Below are positions 35,601 through 44,655 of a stretch of DNA of 64,000 nt, one piece after another. Below the pieces are notes generated by a model that saw nothing but the letters and a program-made list of their open reading frames with translations, did not search any database and was not told where the DNA came from. Every line of letters starts with the position of its first letter. Within the stretch, counting starts at the first letter, position 1. Source of the stretch: Paraburkholderia aspalathi. Its GTDB lineage: Bacteria > Pseudomonadota > Gammaproteobacteria > Burkholderiales > Burkholderiaceae. The stretch lies in contig NZ_FPBH01000010.1 in assembly GCF_900116445.1 (NCBI RefSeq), forward strand, positions 1 through 64,000, written 5' to 3'. Made by a program: the position numbers and the translations under genes.

Positions 35601-36722
35601 ATGCAACTGCGACTTGACGCGCTCGAAGCGCATCTCGCGAAGGGACTCGCCGGACTGTACGTCGTGTACGGCGACGAGCACCTGCTCGCGCAGGAGGCGT
35701 GCGACCGGATTCGGGCGACGGCGCGTGCAGCCGGTTTTACCGATCGCTCGGTGTTCACCGTCGAGCGTGGGTTCGACTGGAGTTCGCTGCTGGGCGCGAG
35801 TCAGTCGATGTCGCTGTTCGGCGACCGTCAACTGGTCGAGTTGCGCATTCCGTCGGGCAAGCCCGGCAAGGAAGGCGCGGATGCGCTGAAAGCGCTCGCT
35901 GCTGCTGTGAACGACGACGTGTTGACGATGATCACGTTGCCGCGGCTCGATGCGGCCACGCAAAAGTCCGCGTGGTTCACCGCGCTGTCCGATGCTGGTG
36001 TTGCGTTGAAAATCGATCCTGTCGAGCGCGCGCAGTTGCCGAATTGGGTCGGCCAGCGACTCGCGGCTCAGGGCCAGCGGGTTGTTGCTGGTGAAGAAGG
36101 GCGGCGCGCGTTGGCGTTCATTGCCGAGCGTGTGGAGGGCAACCTGCTCGCCGCGCATCAGGAAATCCAGAAGCTCGGGCTGCTGTATCCAGCCGGTTCG
36201 TTGAGCTTCGAACAGATTCAGGACGCTGTGCTGAACGTCGCCCGTTATGACGTTTTCAAGCTGAACGAGGCGATGCTGGCGGGCGATGTCGGCCGCTTGT
36301 CGCGCATGCTCGACGGCCTGCGCGGCGAAGGCGAGGCAGCCGTGCTGGTGCTGTGGGCGGTGGTCGAAGAAGTGCGCACGTTGTTGCGGATCAAGCGCGG
36401 CGTCGCGGCGGGCAAGCCGCTTGCCATGCTGGTGCGCGAGAACCGCGTCTGGGGTCCGCGCGAACGGTTGATTGGCCCGGCACTGTCGCGCGTCACCGAG
36501 GGTGCGCTTGAAAAGGCGCTCGCTTTGGCGGCGCGACTGGATCGGCAGGTGAAAGGGTTGTCTGGCGGCACGCCAGGCAATCATCGCAACGATCCGCCGC
36601 CCGATCCGTGGGACGGCTTGTTCGAACTGGCGATGACAGTCGCTTCGCCGGCAAAAGCGGCGCCCGTGCCGCCGCTACGACCTCGCTCTGCGGGTGCAGC
36701 GCCTGCTCGCAGGCTGGCCTGA
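35601..36722 (+). CDS. holA: DNA polymerase III delta subunit
   Basis: 373-residue clamp-loader subunit that opens the beta clamp. LAGLYVVYGDEHLLAQEACDRIR at the start, LIELRIPSGKPGKEG-like and LAFIAERVEGNLLAAHQEIQKLGLL blocks mark HolA. It is some 30 residues longer than the E. coli protein, with a Pro/Ala/Arg-rich tail. It follows lptE in the conserved cluster. Confidence 0.93.
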   Translation: MQLRLDALEAHLAKGLAGLYVVYGDEHLLAQEACDRIRATARAAGFTDRSVFTVERGFDWSSLLGASQSMSLFGDRQLVELRIPSGKPGKEGADALKALAAAVNDDVLTMITLPRLDAATQKSAWFTALSDAGVALKIDPVERAQLPNWVGQRLAAQGQRVVAGEEGRRALAFIAERVEGNLLAAHQEIQKLGLLYPAGSLSFEQIQDAVLNVARYDVFKLNEAMLAGDVGRLSRMLDGLRGEGEAAVLVLWAVVEEVRTLLRIKRGVAAGKPLAMLVRENRVWGPRERLIGPALSRVTEGALEKALALAARLDRQVKGLSGGTPGNHRNDPPPDPWDGLFELAMTVASPAKAAPVPPLRPRSAGAAPARRLA

Positions 36723-36858
36723 TCAGGCCCCGCCGGCACGCCTTCTGGTGGCTTGTGGCGGCGAGCAAAGCTCCGCCACCCGACTTACAATCGTTTGATC
36801 TTTCGCTAATTCTGCCTGTCCGCCGCACCTCGACGTGCGCGGCGCTATGAGACTCACC

Positions 36859-38130
36859 ATGGATATCGACCAGTACATGACCGACCTCGGCCGCCGCGCC
36901 CGCCACGCATCGCGTGCGATGGCGCGGGCGTCGACGGCGGCAAAGAACGCCGCGCTCGTGGCCGTTGCTCACGCGATCGAACGCGATGCCGCGTTGCTGA
37001 AGGACGCCAACGCGCGTGACGTTGCCCGTGCCCGCGAGAAAGGGCTCGATGCGGCATTCATCGATCGTTTGACGCTGTCGGACAAGGCACTGAATACGAT
37101 GGTCGAAGGCTTGCGGCAAGTCGCCGCGCTGGCCGATCCGATTGGCGAGATCAACAATCTGAAGTACCGGCCGAGCGGGATTCAGGTCGGTCAGATGCGC
37201 GTGCCGCTCGGTGTGATCGGCATCATTTACGAATCGCGCCCGAACGTGACGATCGATGCGGCCGCGCTGTGTCTGAAGTCAGGCAATGCGACGATTCTGC
37301 GCGGCGGCTCGGAAGCGCTGGAGTGCAACACGGCGTTGGCCAAGCTGATCGGTGAAGGGCTGGAAGCCGCCGGTTTGCCGCAGGATGCGGTGCAAGTGGT
37401 GGCGACGTCGGACCGCGCCGCGGTCGGCAAGCTGATCACGATGACCGAATACGTCGACGTAATCGTGCCGCGCGGCGGCAAGAGCCTGATCGAGCGGCTG
37501 ATGAACGAAGCGCGCGTGCCGATGATCAAGCACCTCGACGGCATCTGCCATGTCTATGTCGACGATCGCGCCGATGTGGCGAAGGCGTTGACCGTCTGTG
37601 ATAACGCCAAGACACACCGCTACGGTACCTGCAACACGATGGAAACGCTGCTGGTGGCGCGTGGCATTGCGGCCGAAGTGCTGCCGCCTTTGGGCAAGCT
37701 GTATCGCGACAAGGACGTCGAACTACGCGTGGACGCAGCAGCGCGCGCGGTGTTGTCGGACGCAGGCGTGGGCCCGCTTGTCGATGCCACGGAAGAAGAC
37801 TGGCGCACCGAATATCTCGCACCGGTGCTCGCGATCAAGGTGGTGGACGACCTCGATGCGGCCATCGACCATATCAACACCTACAGCTCGCAGCACACCG
37901 ACGCGATCGTCACCGAAGACCATGATCGCGCGATGCGCTTCCTGCGCGAAGTCGACTCGGCGAGCGTCATGGTCAATGCGTCGACGCGTTTTGCCGATGG
38001 CTTCGAATTTGGTTTGGGTGCGGAGATTGGCATCTCGAACGACAAGCTGCATGCGCGTGGGCCGGTGGGGCTGGAAGGGCTGACGTCGCTGAAATACATT
38101 GTGCTGGGGCACGGCGAAGGCCGGCAATAA
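36859..38130 (+). CDS. proA: gamma-glutamyl phosphate reductase
   Basis: 423-residue NADPH-dependent reductase of proline synthesis. Typical blocks are RVPLGVIGIIYESRPNVTIDAAALCLKSGNA, the active-site region THRYGTCNTMETLLV (Cys), and GLGAEIGISNDKLHARGPVGLEGLTSLKYIV. The ATG at 36859 gives the usual MDIDQYM start; in-frame ATGs at 36835 and 36847 add only a few residues and cannot be excluded. Confidence 0.95.
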   Translation: MDIDQYMTDLGRRARHASRAMARASTAAKNAALVAVAHAIERDAALLKDANARDVARAREKGLDAAFIDRLTLSDKALNTMVEGLRQVAALADPIGEINNLKYRPSGIQVGQMRVPLGVIGIIYESRPNVTIDAAALCLKSGNATILRGGSEALECNTALAKLIGEGLEAAGLPQDAVQVVATSDRAAVGKLITMTEYVDVIVPRGGKSLIERLMNEARVPMIKHLDGICHVYVDDRADVAKALTVCDNAKTHRYGTCNTMETLLVARGIAAEVLPPLGKLYRDKDVELRVDAAARAVLSDAGVGPLVDATEEDWRTEYLAPVLAIKVVDDLDAAIDHINTYSSQHTDAIVTEDHDRAMRFLREVDSASVMVNASTRFADGFEFGLGAEIGISNDKLHARGPVGLEGLTSLKYIVLGHGEGRQ

Positions 38131-38242
38131 CGGTTCGCCTTTGGCGCGCTTTCGTCATCACTGGGATGGCCACGAGCTTTCCGTTCAGTGTGCCCGCGGC
38201 TACCGCTCATCTCTACGCTGACACGAAGTACAAGGACCGCTG

Positions 38243-38659
38243 ATGCTTTGGGTAAAAACGTTTCACATCGTTCTGATTGCGTCCTGGTTTGCCGGCCTGT
38301 TCTATCTGCCGCGCATCTTCGTCAATCTGGCGATGGAGACGGAACCCGCCGCTACGGCGCGCCTTTTGACGATGGCGCGCAAGCTGTTCCGCTTCATGAC
38401 GTTTATCGCGGTGCCGGCGCTCGCCTGCGGTCTGTGGCTGTGGCTCGCGGTCGGTATCGGACGCGGACAGGGCTGGATTCACGCGAAGGTCGGTGTGGTG
38501 GTGCTGCTGATCATTTACCACGCGTATTGCGGGGTGTTGCTGCGGACGTTCGAGCGTGGCGAGAATCGCCGCTCGGATAAGTGGTATCGGATGTTCAATG
38601 AACTGCCTGTGCTGGGGATGCTGGCAGCTGTCGCGTTGGTTGTTATTAAGCCGTTTTAA
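38243..38659 (+). CDS. hemJ: HemJ-like protoporphyrinogen oxidase (CopD/UPF0093 membrane protein)
   Basis: 138-residue four-helix membrane protein. LWVKTFHIVLIASWFAGLFYLPRIFVNLA carries the conserved His near residue 8 and the WFAGLFYLPRLF signature of HemJ. GWIHAKVGVVVLLIIYHAYCG and the FNELPVL block follow. HemJ oxidises protoporphyrinogen IX in heme synthesis. The assignment is by family; many entries are labelled only CopD family. Confidence 0.85.
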   Translation: MLWVKTFHIVLIASWFAGLFYLPRIFVNLAMETEPAATARLLTMARKLFRFMTFIAVPALACGLWLWLAVGIGRGQGWIHAKVGVVVLLIIYHAYCGVLLRTFERGENRRSDKWYRMFNELPVLGMLAAVALVVIKPF

Positions 38660-38660
38660 T

Positions 38661-38689
38661 AAATAGGAATTCTCCTATTTATTTTTATT
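38661..38689 (+). terminator. intrinsic terminator of hemJ
   Basis: AAATAGGA-ATTC-TCCTATTT is a perfect 8-bp hairpin immediately after the hemJ stop, followed by ATTTTTATT. The stem is AT-rich and therefore weak. Confidence 0.6.
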
Positions 38690-39009
38690 GTTCAGGTTTG
38701 TTTATCCATCTGCGTGGTGTTTAACATCGCGCGGGATGTGATTCAATAATCGAATGTTGGGTGGTTGGCATTCGTCAAGAAGTGTTGATCTAATCTGACT
38801 GTTTTCGCGTCAATCTCTTCCCGTCAAAGTGTTTCCATACTAGGTGATTCGTTCAGGTTATTCTTAGTCTGAGCGTGATATCGCTCGTGCGCTTGCGCTG
38901 AGTCCCTCTGTGTGTCCATTCTCTGTCGGCCTTGCGCAGCGGGCGGCTTCCTGTTCGGTGGTCCTATTTTTGTCAATTTTTCGTAGGAGCATTCCTATCG
39001 TCATCCAGA

Positions 39010-39044
39010 TTTAAGAACTGTCCGATTAGTTTAAGAATTGCCCG
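39010..39044. promoter_or_regulatory. direct repeat upstream of the adhesin gene, candidate activator site
   Basis: TTTAAGAACTGTCCG (39010-39024) and TTTAAGAATTGCCCG (39030-39044) agree at 13 of 15 positions and start exactly 20 bases apart, about two helical turns. This is the layout expected for two regulator dimers on one face of the DNA. The TAAGAAT element recalls RcsB-like half-sites. The regulator is unknown. Confidence 0.4.
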
Positions 39045-39210
39045 GCCATATAGTTGTTCCATTCCAGAAGGATTAATGGGATGGTCAAAAAATGCCAATT
39101 GCGACGACCCTGTTTTTAATCCTTCTGCTACTCAGTGACGCGCGCAGGACCTCGGTAAGACACCTCCCGCGACATCAAAACCCGAAACTGATATTCAGAA
39201 GGATGAAATC

Positions 39211-42200
39211 ATGAACAAGTCGTACAAGAGCGTATGGAATGAAAGCGCTGGAGCGTGGGTAGCCACGCAAGAAAATGCAAAGGGGCAAGGAAAGAAGAGC
39301 CGAAGCGTTAGGGCTGCTGTGTCAACTGCTGCTGGGCTTGCAATGGCGATGGGGGCGTCGGTGGCCAATGCTGGGGTCATAGCCAACTGCAACGGAACGA
39401 CATCAAGTATGGCTAGCTATTCAAGTCTTAATAATTCAGCTTGGGGCTTAAACAATGCCAGCGTTGTGGGCTGCTCGGGCGGAAATGGCGTTATTCTCAA
39501 TGAGGATACGGGTAGTTCAGGCCAAACGACCGGTAAGGCATGGTTGGCCGTGGGCAGTACGAATTCAACGAGTTCAGGAACAGTTACCCTTTACGGTCCT
39601 AGCGGAATCGCGCTAAACGGAGCCACTACGACATCCGGGTTGGCGACCTTCAAGGCCGGCGCCGATATGTCCAACACAAAGATCACCAATGTGGCGGCAG
39701 GCGCGGTTTCATCGACGAGCACGGAAGCGGTGAACGGCTCACAGCTGTGGACGACGAACCAGAACGTCGCCGCGCTGAACGCATCGGTTGGCCTGATAAA
39801 ACAGGACGCGACGAGCAATGCGATTACGATCGCGACCGCGACCGCGGGCACGACCGTGGATTTCACCGGCACGGCGGGCGCGCGTCAATTGAAGGGTGTA
39901 GCGGCGGGTGTCGCGAATACTGACGCAGTGAATATTGGGCAGTTGAAGACCGCGGGTCTCACGACGGACGCGAGCGGTAACGTCACCAACGCGTTCATCG
40001 CCTATAACGATGCGACCAAAGGTAAGGTCACGCTGGGCGGTGGTAACGCCGGCACGACGATGACGAACGTTGCGGCAGGCGCGCTGTCGGACTCGAGCAG
40101 CGATGCGGTGAACGGCTCGCAGCTGTACACGACGAACCAGAACGTTGCGCAGAACAGCAACGACATCGCCAAAAACACGTCGGATATCGCTCAGAACACG
40201 AGCGACATTTCGAAGAGCGCGGGTGATATCGCGCAGAACGCATCGGATATCGCCCAGAACACGAGCGATATTGCGAAGAACGCAGGCGACATCACGAACA
40301 TCGATTCGCGGGTGACCAATGTTGAAGGTTCGGTGAGCAACATCACGAACCAGATCAACAACGGCGAACTGGGCCTGGTGCAGCAGGATGTGACGTCGGG
40401 CAACATCACGGTGGCGAAGGATGCTGCCGGCGCGGTGGTGGACTTCACTGGCACGGCGGGTGCGCGCAAGCTGACCGGTCTGTCGGTTGGCGAACTGAGC
40501 GCGACGAGCACGGACGCGGTGAATGGTTCACAGCTGTACACGACGAACCAGAACGTTGCGCAGAACACCAACGACATCGCCCAGAACACGAGCGACATTT
40601 CGAAGAACACGGGTGATATCGCGCAGAACGCTTCGGACATCGCCCAGAACACCAGCAATATTGCGAAGAACGCAGGCGACATCACGAACATTGATTCGCG
40701 TGTGACCAATGTTGAAGGTTCGGTGAGCAACATCACGAACCAGATTAACAACGGCGAACTGGGCCTGGTGCAGCAGGATGCGGACTCGGGCAACATCACG
40801 GTGGCGAAGGATGCTGCCGGCACGGTGGTGGACTTCACCGGCACGGCGGGTGCACGCAAGCTGACCGGTCTGTCGGTTGGCGAGCTGAGCGCGACGAGCA
40901 CGGACGCGGTGAATGGTTCACAGCTGTACACGACGAACCAGAACGTTACGCAGAACACAAGCGACATCGCCAAAAACACGTCGGATATCGCTCAGAACAC
41001 GAGCGACATTTCGAAGAGCGCGGGTGACATCGCGCAGAACGCTTCGGACATCGCCCAGAACACCAGCGATATTGCGAAGAACGCAGGCGACATCACGAAC
41101 ATCGATTCGCGGGTGACCAATGTTGAAGGTTCGGTGAGCAACATCACGAACCAGATCAACAACGGCGAACTGGGTCTGGTGCAGCAGGATGCGACGTCGG
41201 GCAACATCACGGTGGCGAAGGATGCTGCCGGCACGGTGGTGGACTTCACCGGCACGGCAGGTACGCGCAAGCTGACCGGTCTGTCGGTTGGCGAGCTGAG
41301 CGCGACGAGCACGGACGCGGTGAATGGTTCACAGCTGTACACGACGAACCAGAACGTTGCGCAGAACACCAACGACATTGCACAGAACGCTTCGGACATC
41401 GCACAGAACACGAGCGATATTGCGAAGAACGCAGGCGACATCACGAGCATCGATTCGCGTGTGACCAATGTTGAAGGTTCGGTGAGCAACATCACGAACC
41501 AGATCAACAACGGCGAACTGGGTCTGGTGCAGCAGGATGCGACGTCGGGCAACATCACGGTGGCGAAGGATGCTGCCGGCACGGTGGTGGACTTCACCGG
41601 CACGGCGGGTGCGCGCAAGCTGACCGGTCTGTCGGTTGGCGAGCTGAGCGCGACGAGCACGGATGCGGTGAATGGTTCACAGCTGTACACGACGAACCAG
41701 AACGTTGCGCAGAACATCAACGACATCGCCAAAAACACGTCGGATATCGCCCAGAACACGAGCGACATTTCGAAGAGCGCGGGTGATATCGCGCAGAACG
41801 CTTCAGACATCGCCCAGAACACCAGCGATATTGCGAAGAACGCAGGCGACATCACGAACATCGATTCGCGGGTGACCAATGTTGAAGGTTCGGTGAGCAA
41901 CATCACGAACCAGATCAACAACGGCGAACTGGGTCTGGTGCAGCAGGATCAGACCACACGTGATCTGACGGTTGCGAGCGACAAGGACGGCACGCGCGTC
42001 AACTTCGCGGGCACCGCAGGTGCGCGTGAACTGGTCGGCGTCGCAGCCGGCACGACGAGCAACTCCGCAGTCAACGTTGGTCAGTTGAGTCCGGTTGTTG
42101 CGTCGCTCGGTGGCGGTGCGCAGGTCAATGCCGATGGTTCGGTCACCGGCCCGACGTACCACGTGCAAGGCGGCACGCAGAACACGGTCGGCGGCGCACT

Positions 42201-43326
42201 CGATTCGCTCGATAACGGTCTGTCGACGCTGCAGACGCAGATTAACAACGGCAGCATCGGCATGGTCACGCAAAATCAGACCTCGCGCGACATCCTTGTC
42301 GGTGCGGCGACGGACGGTCTGCGGGTCAATATGGCCGGCACAGCGGGCAACCGCGTCGTGACGGGAGTGGCGGCAGGTGCGGTCAATGCGTCAAGCAGCG
42401 ATGCGGTGAACGGCGCGCAACTGCATGCAAACGCCCAGAGTACGGCAGACGCCTTGGGCGGCGGTTCGACCGTCAATGAGGACGGCACGATCTCGATGCC
42501 CACGTACAACGTGGGTGGCACGACCGTGAGCGGCGTCGGCGCAGCAATCACCAACATCGACGGTCGTGTAACGCAGAACACGTCGGACATCGCTAGCCTG
42601 CAGACTACCGTCGGCACGATGAGCGGCTCGGTGGCGAACGCGGTGTCGTATGACAGCGCGGCACACAACCAGGTGACGTTGGGCGGTTCGGCCAGCGCGC
42701 CGAAGGTGAAGCTGACCAATTTGCAGGACGGTGAACTGTCGGCGACGAGCTCAGATGCCGTAACTGGCTCGCAGCTGTGGAATACCAACCAGCAAGTGGC
42801 TAACCTGAACCAGGCGGTGCAGAACCAGCAGTCGACCGGCAGCAGCAGCATCGCGACTGACACAGGTGGTCCGGCAGCATCGGCGACCGGCAGCGGTTCG
42901 ATGGCGATGGGCGGTGGCGCTCAGGCAAGTGGCGACAACTCGGTGGCACTCGGCGCAGGCTCGGTGGCAGATCAGGCCAACACGGTATCGGTGGGTTCGC
43001 CGGGCAACGAGCGCCGTATCACGAACGTCGCTGACGGCCAAGGCCCGACCGACGCCGTGAACATGCGTCAGTTCCAGCAGGGTATCGGCTCGGTCGCGCG
43101 TAACGCTTATAGCGGTGTTGCAGCCGCTACAGCGTTGACGATGATTCCGGACGTCGATCCGGGCAAGACGATCGCAGTCGGCATTGGTACCGGCAACTAC
43201 AAGGGCTATCAGGCTGTATCGCTGGGCATGTCGGCGCGTATCACCCAGAACCTGAAGATCAAGGCAGGTGCAGGGATGAGCTCGGCGGATACGACTTATG
43301 GCGTGGGTGCAGCGTACCAGTGGTAA
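39211..43326 (+). CDS. trimeric autotransporter adhesin (YadA-like)
   Basis: 1371-residue surface protein. Residues 1-54 form an extended signal peptide (MNKSYKSVWNESAGAWVA, basic region, hydrophobic core, cleavage near VANA). The passenger carries many YadA neck motifs (DAVNGSQLxTTNQ, DAVNIGQLK) linking coiled-coil stalks. Residues about 304-911 hold five near-identical units whose coiled coils are built from heptads such as DIAQNTS. A YadA-head-type stretch (GSMAMGGGAQASGDNSVALGAG) lies near 1230-1255, then DAVNMRQF, and about the last 85 residues are the YadA membrane anchor ending in AYQW. Three copies would form the pore. GAAGGA lies just upstream of the ATG. Confidence 0.95.
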   Translation: MNKSYKSVWNESAGAWVATQENAKGQGKKSRSVRAAVSTAAGLAMAMGASVANAGVIANCNGTTSSMASYSSLNNSAWGLNNASVVGCSGGNGVILNEDTGSSGQTTGKAWLAVGSTNSTSSGTVTLYGPSGIALNGATTTSGLATFKAGADMSNTKITNVAAGAVSSTSTEAVNGSQLWTTNQNVAALNASVGLIKQDATSNAITIATATAGTTVDFTGTAGARQLKGVAAGVANTDAVNIGQLKTAGLTTDASGNVTNAFIAYNDATKGKVTLGGGNAGTTMTNVAAGALSDSSSDAVNGSQLYTTNQNVAQNSNDIAKNTSDIAQNTSDISKSAGDIAQNASDIAQNTSDIAKNAGDITNIDSRVTNVEGSVSNITNQINNGELGLVQQDVTSGNITVAKDAAGAVVDFTGTAGARKLTGLSVGELSATSTDAVNGSQLYTTNQNVAQNTNDIAQNTSDISKNTGDIAQNASDIAQNTSNIAKNAGDITNIDSRVTNVEGSVSNITNQINNGELGLVQQDADSGNITVAKDAAGTVVDFTGTAGARKLTGLSVGELSATSTDAVNGSQLYTTNQNVTQNTSDIAKNTSDIAQNTSDISKSAGDIAQNASDIAQNTSDIAKNAGDITNIDSRVTNVEGSVSNITNQINNGELGLVQQDATSGNITVAKDAAGTVVDFTGTAGTRKLTGLSVGELSATSTDAVNGSQLYTTNQNVAQNTNDIAQNASDIAQNTSDIAKNAGDITSIDSRVTNVEGSVSNITNQINNGELGLVQQDATSGNITVAKDAAGTVVDFTGTAGARKLTGLSVGELSATSTDAVNGSQLYTTNQNVAQNINDIAKNTSDIAQNTSDISKSAGDIAQNASDIAQNTSDIAKNAGDITNIDSRVTNVEGSVSNITNQINNGELGLVQQDQTTRDLTVASDKDGTRVNFAGTAGARELVGVAAGTTSNSAVNVGQLSPVVASLGGGAQVNADGSVTGPTYHVQGGTQNTVGGALDSLDNGLSTLQTQINNGSIGMVTQNQTSRDILVGAATDGLRVNMAGTAGNRVVTGVAAGAVNASSSDAVNGAQLHANAQSTADALGGGSTVNEDGTISMPTYNVGGTTVSGVGAAITNIDGRVTQNTSDIASLQTTVGTMSGSVANAVSYDSAAHNQVTLGGSASAPKVKLTNLQDGELSATSSDAVTGSQLWNTNQQVANLNQAVQNQQSTGSSSIATDTGGPAASATGSGSMAMGGGAQASGDNSVALGAGSVADQANTVSVGSPGNERRITNVADGQGPTDAVNMRQFQQGIGSVARNAYSGVAAATALTMIPDVDPGKTIAVGIGTGNYKGYQAVSLGMSARITQNLKIKAGAGMSSADTTYGVGAAYQW
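40120..41940 (+). repeat. five tandem repeat units within the adhesin gene
   Basis: Units begin at the CAGCTGTACACGACG motif at 40120, 40531, 40921, 41332 and 41680, giving lengths of 411, 390, 411 and 348 bases and a last partial one. The stalk part to CAGCAGGAT is 261, 240, 261, 198 and 261 bases. The differences are 21 and 63 bases, exactly one and three heptads. Near-identity at the DNA level points to recent duplication or gene conversion. Confidence 0.93.
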
Positions 43327-43399
43327 GTGTCGTGTGATGGTTGCGGAAAGCGCTGCGGCTTAGGTGCTTTTCGTGAACCCGTCTTAGGTGGGTAGTAAA

Positions 43400-43436
43400 A
43401 AGGCGGGCTCTCTTCGGGGAGCCCGCCTTATTTTTT
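43400..43436. terminator. terminator between the adhesin gene and hexR
   Basis: AAGGCGGGCTC and GAGCCCGCCTT form an 11-bp stem around TCTTCGGG, followed by six Ts and preceded by As. It suits both convergent genes. Confidence 0.9.
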
Positions 43437-43518
43437 GGGTGCCGGTGACATGGCGCTCGTCAGACCAGATTGCATCGCACCGCGCTTGCGTCGCGATCAG
43501 AGCCAATAAGGTTTCGTG

Positions 43519-44364
43519 TTACGTCCTCGGATCAATCCTCCTGCGGTTGATCACTTCCTTCGCTTGCGCCAGCTTCTCGACCAGCTCCGGTCCGCGGCTC
43601 AACGCGACCCCCACTGCCAGAATATCGCCGATCGCCAGATGCGAAACGCGTGAGGTCATCGGCGAAAAAATATCCGTGTCTTCATCGACATTGGCGAACA
43701 AGCCGACCGTCGCCAGTCGCGCCAAAGGCGAATTGCCGTGCGTGATCGCAATCACCTTCGCGCCCGCCGCCAACGCAGACTTCACTGCGTCCACGATATC
43801 GCGCGTACGTCCGGTATTCGAGATCGCCACCACCACATCCCCTTCACCAAGCAGCGCCGCCGACATCAGAAACGTGTGCGGATCCGAATACGCAACGCTC
43901 GGCATGCCGAGGCGAAAGAACTTGTGCTGCACGTCCAGCGCGGCAATGCCAGACCCGCCCGCGCCGTAAAACTCAATGCGCCGCGCCTGCGCCAGCAGCG
44001 CGATCGCCGCCGCCACGCTATCTGACGACAAATTGTTGCGCACCTGGATCAGCGCGCCGATGGTCCGGTCAAGGACCTTCGCTGCGACGCCCGGCGTCGG
44101 CTCATCCGGCCGCACATCCCGGTAGACGGCCGGCACTTCCGCGGCTATGCCCTGCGCCAGCCGGATCTTGAACTCGCGGAATCCCGAAAACCCCAGCGCA
44201 TGACAAAACCGCGCGATGGTCGGCTGACTGACACCCGCGCGCGCGGCCACTTCGGTCATCGAGAGATCGAGTACCTCACGCGGTGCTTCGATCACGTAAT
44301 CGGCCAGCTTGCGTTCTGACGGACGCAACTGATCGCGCATCTCTTCCACCTGGGACAGCATCAT
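43519..44364 (-). CDS. hexR: HexR-type MurR/RpiR-family regulator of glucose catabolism
   Basis: 281-residue repressor. Residues 1-77 are the RpiR HTH (MTEVAARAGVSQPTIARFCHALGFSGFREFKIRLA) and about 125-260 a SIS sugar-phosphate domain (RIEFYGAGGSGIAALDVQHKFFRLG, AISNTGRTRDIVDAV, HEDTDIFSPMTSR-like stretch). HexR senses KDPG in pseudomonads. The start is one of two adjacent ATGs at 44364/44361; a long in-frame upward extension is antisense to edd and rejected. It is divergent from edd, with two HexR-box-like sites between. Confidence 0.93.
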   Translation of the reverse strand: MMLSQVEEMRDQLRPSERKLADYVIEAPREVLDLSMTEVAARAGVSQPTIARFCHALGFSGFREFKIRLAQGIAAEVPAVYRDVRPDEPTPGVAAKVLDRTIGALIQVRNNLSSDSVAAAIALLAQARRIEFYGAGGSGIAALDVQHKFFRLGMPSVAYSDPHTFLMSAALLGEGDVVVAISNTGRTRDIVDAVKSALAAGAKVIAITHGNSPLARLATVGLFANVDEDTDIFSPMTSRVSHLAIGDILAVGVALSRGPELVEKLAQAKEVINRRRIDPRT

Positions 44365-44419
44365 CGGAAAACTCGCACTATGCTGAAGAATGCGTGGACT
44401 ATATCTGATTGCTGAAGAA

Positions 44420-44434
44420 GGTACAAAAACTACA
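44420..44434. promoter_or_regulatory. candidate HexR box, hexR-proximal
   Basis: GGTACAAAAACTACA reads TGTAGTTTTTGTACC on the other strand, close to the described HexR pattern TGTARTWWWWYTACA. It lies 56 bases upstream of the hexR start, suitable for autorepression. Confidence 0.6.
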
Positions 44435-44551
44435 TATCGGGCCGTAGGTGTATTCCCTGATTTTTGCCGCATACACCGCCAAAGCAAAGCCAGTAAGGCA
44501 ATCCGGCCATTCAAAAATGTCGCAATGCAACAGGAGTCGTGATTGCGATCG

Positions 44552-44566
44552 TGTAGTTTTTCTACT
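44552..44566. promoter_or_regulatory. candidate HexR box, edd-proximal
   Basis: TGTAGTTTTTCTACT matches TGTARTWWWWYTACA at 14 of 15 positions. It lies 90 bases upstream of edd and would allow KDPG-responsive control of edd-eda. Confidence 0.7.
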
Positions 44567-44655
44567 AACATTGCGACGTCGACTGTTTCGACATCCCCGC
44601 GATACCTGCCTGGCATAGTGCGCCTACGCCTCACGCCAGCGACGAAGGAGCTCCG

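Larger units (their letters stand above)
38660..39210. other. AT-rich intergenic region ahead of the adhesin gene
   Basis: About 550 bases without a supported gene and clearly richer in A/T than the flanks. It begins with the hemJ terminator (38661-38689) and contains a direct repeat at 39010-39044 that may be a regulator site. A 68-codon ORF at 38932 lacks coding character. Candidate -10/-35 elements are numerous because of the composition and I do not choose one. Confidence 0.6.

Noticed and set aside
38932..39138. 68-codon ORF upstream of the adhesin gene
   Set aside because: No ribosome site, atypical codon use, and it overlaps the regulatory direct repeat.
40191..41921. Minus-strand ORFs with hydrophobic repeats opposite the adhesin
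   Set aside because: They repeat exactly with the adhesin units and are complementary-strand translations of its coiled-coil codons.
40120..41940. CRISPR-like array
   Set aside because: The repeats are in frame inside the adhesin gene, hundreds of bases long, with no unique spacers or cas genes.
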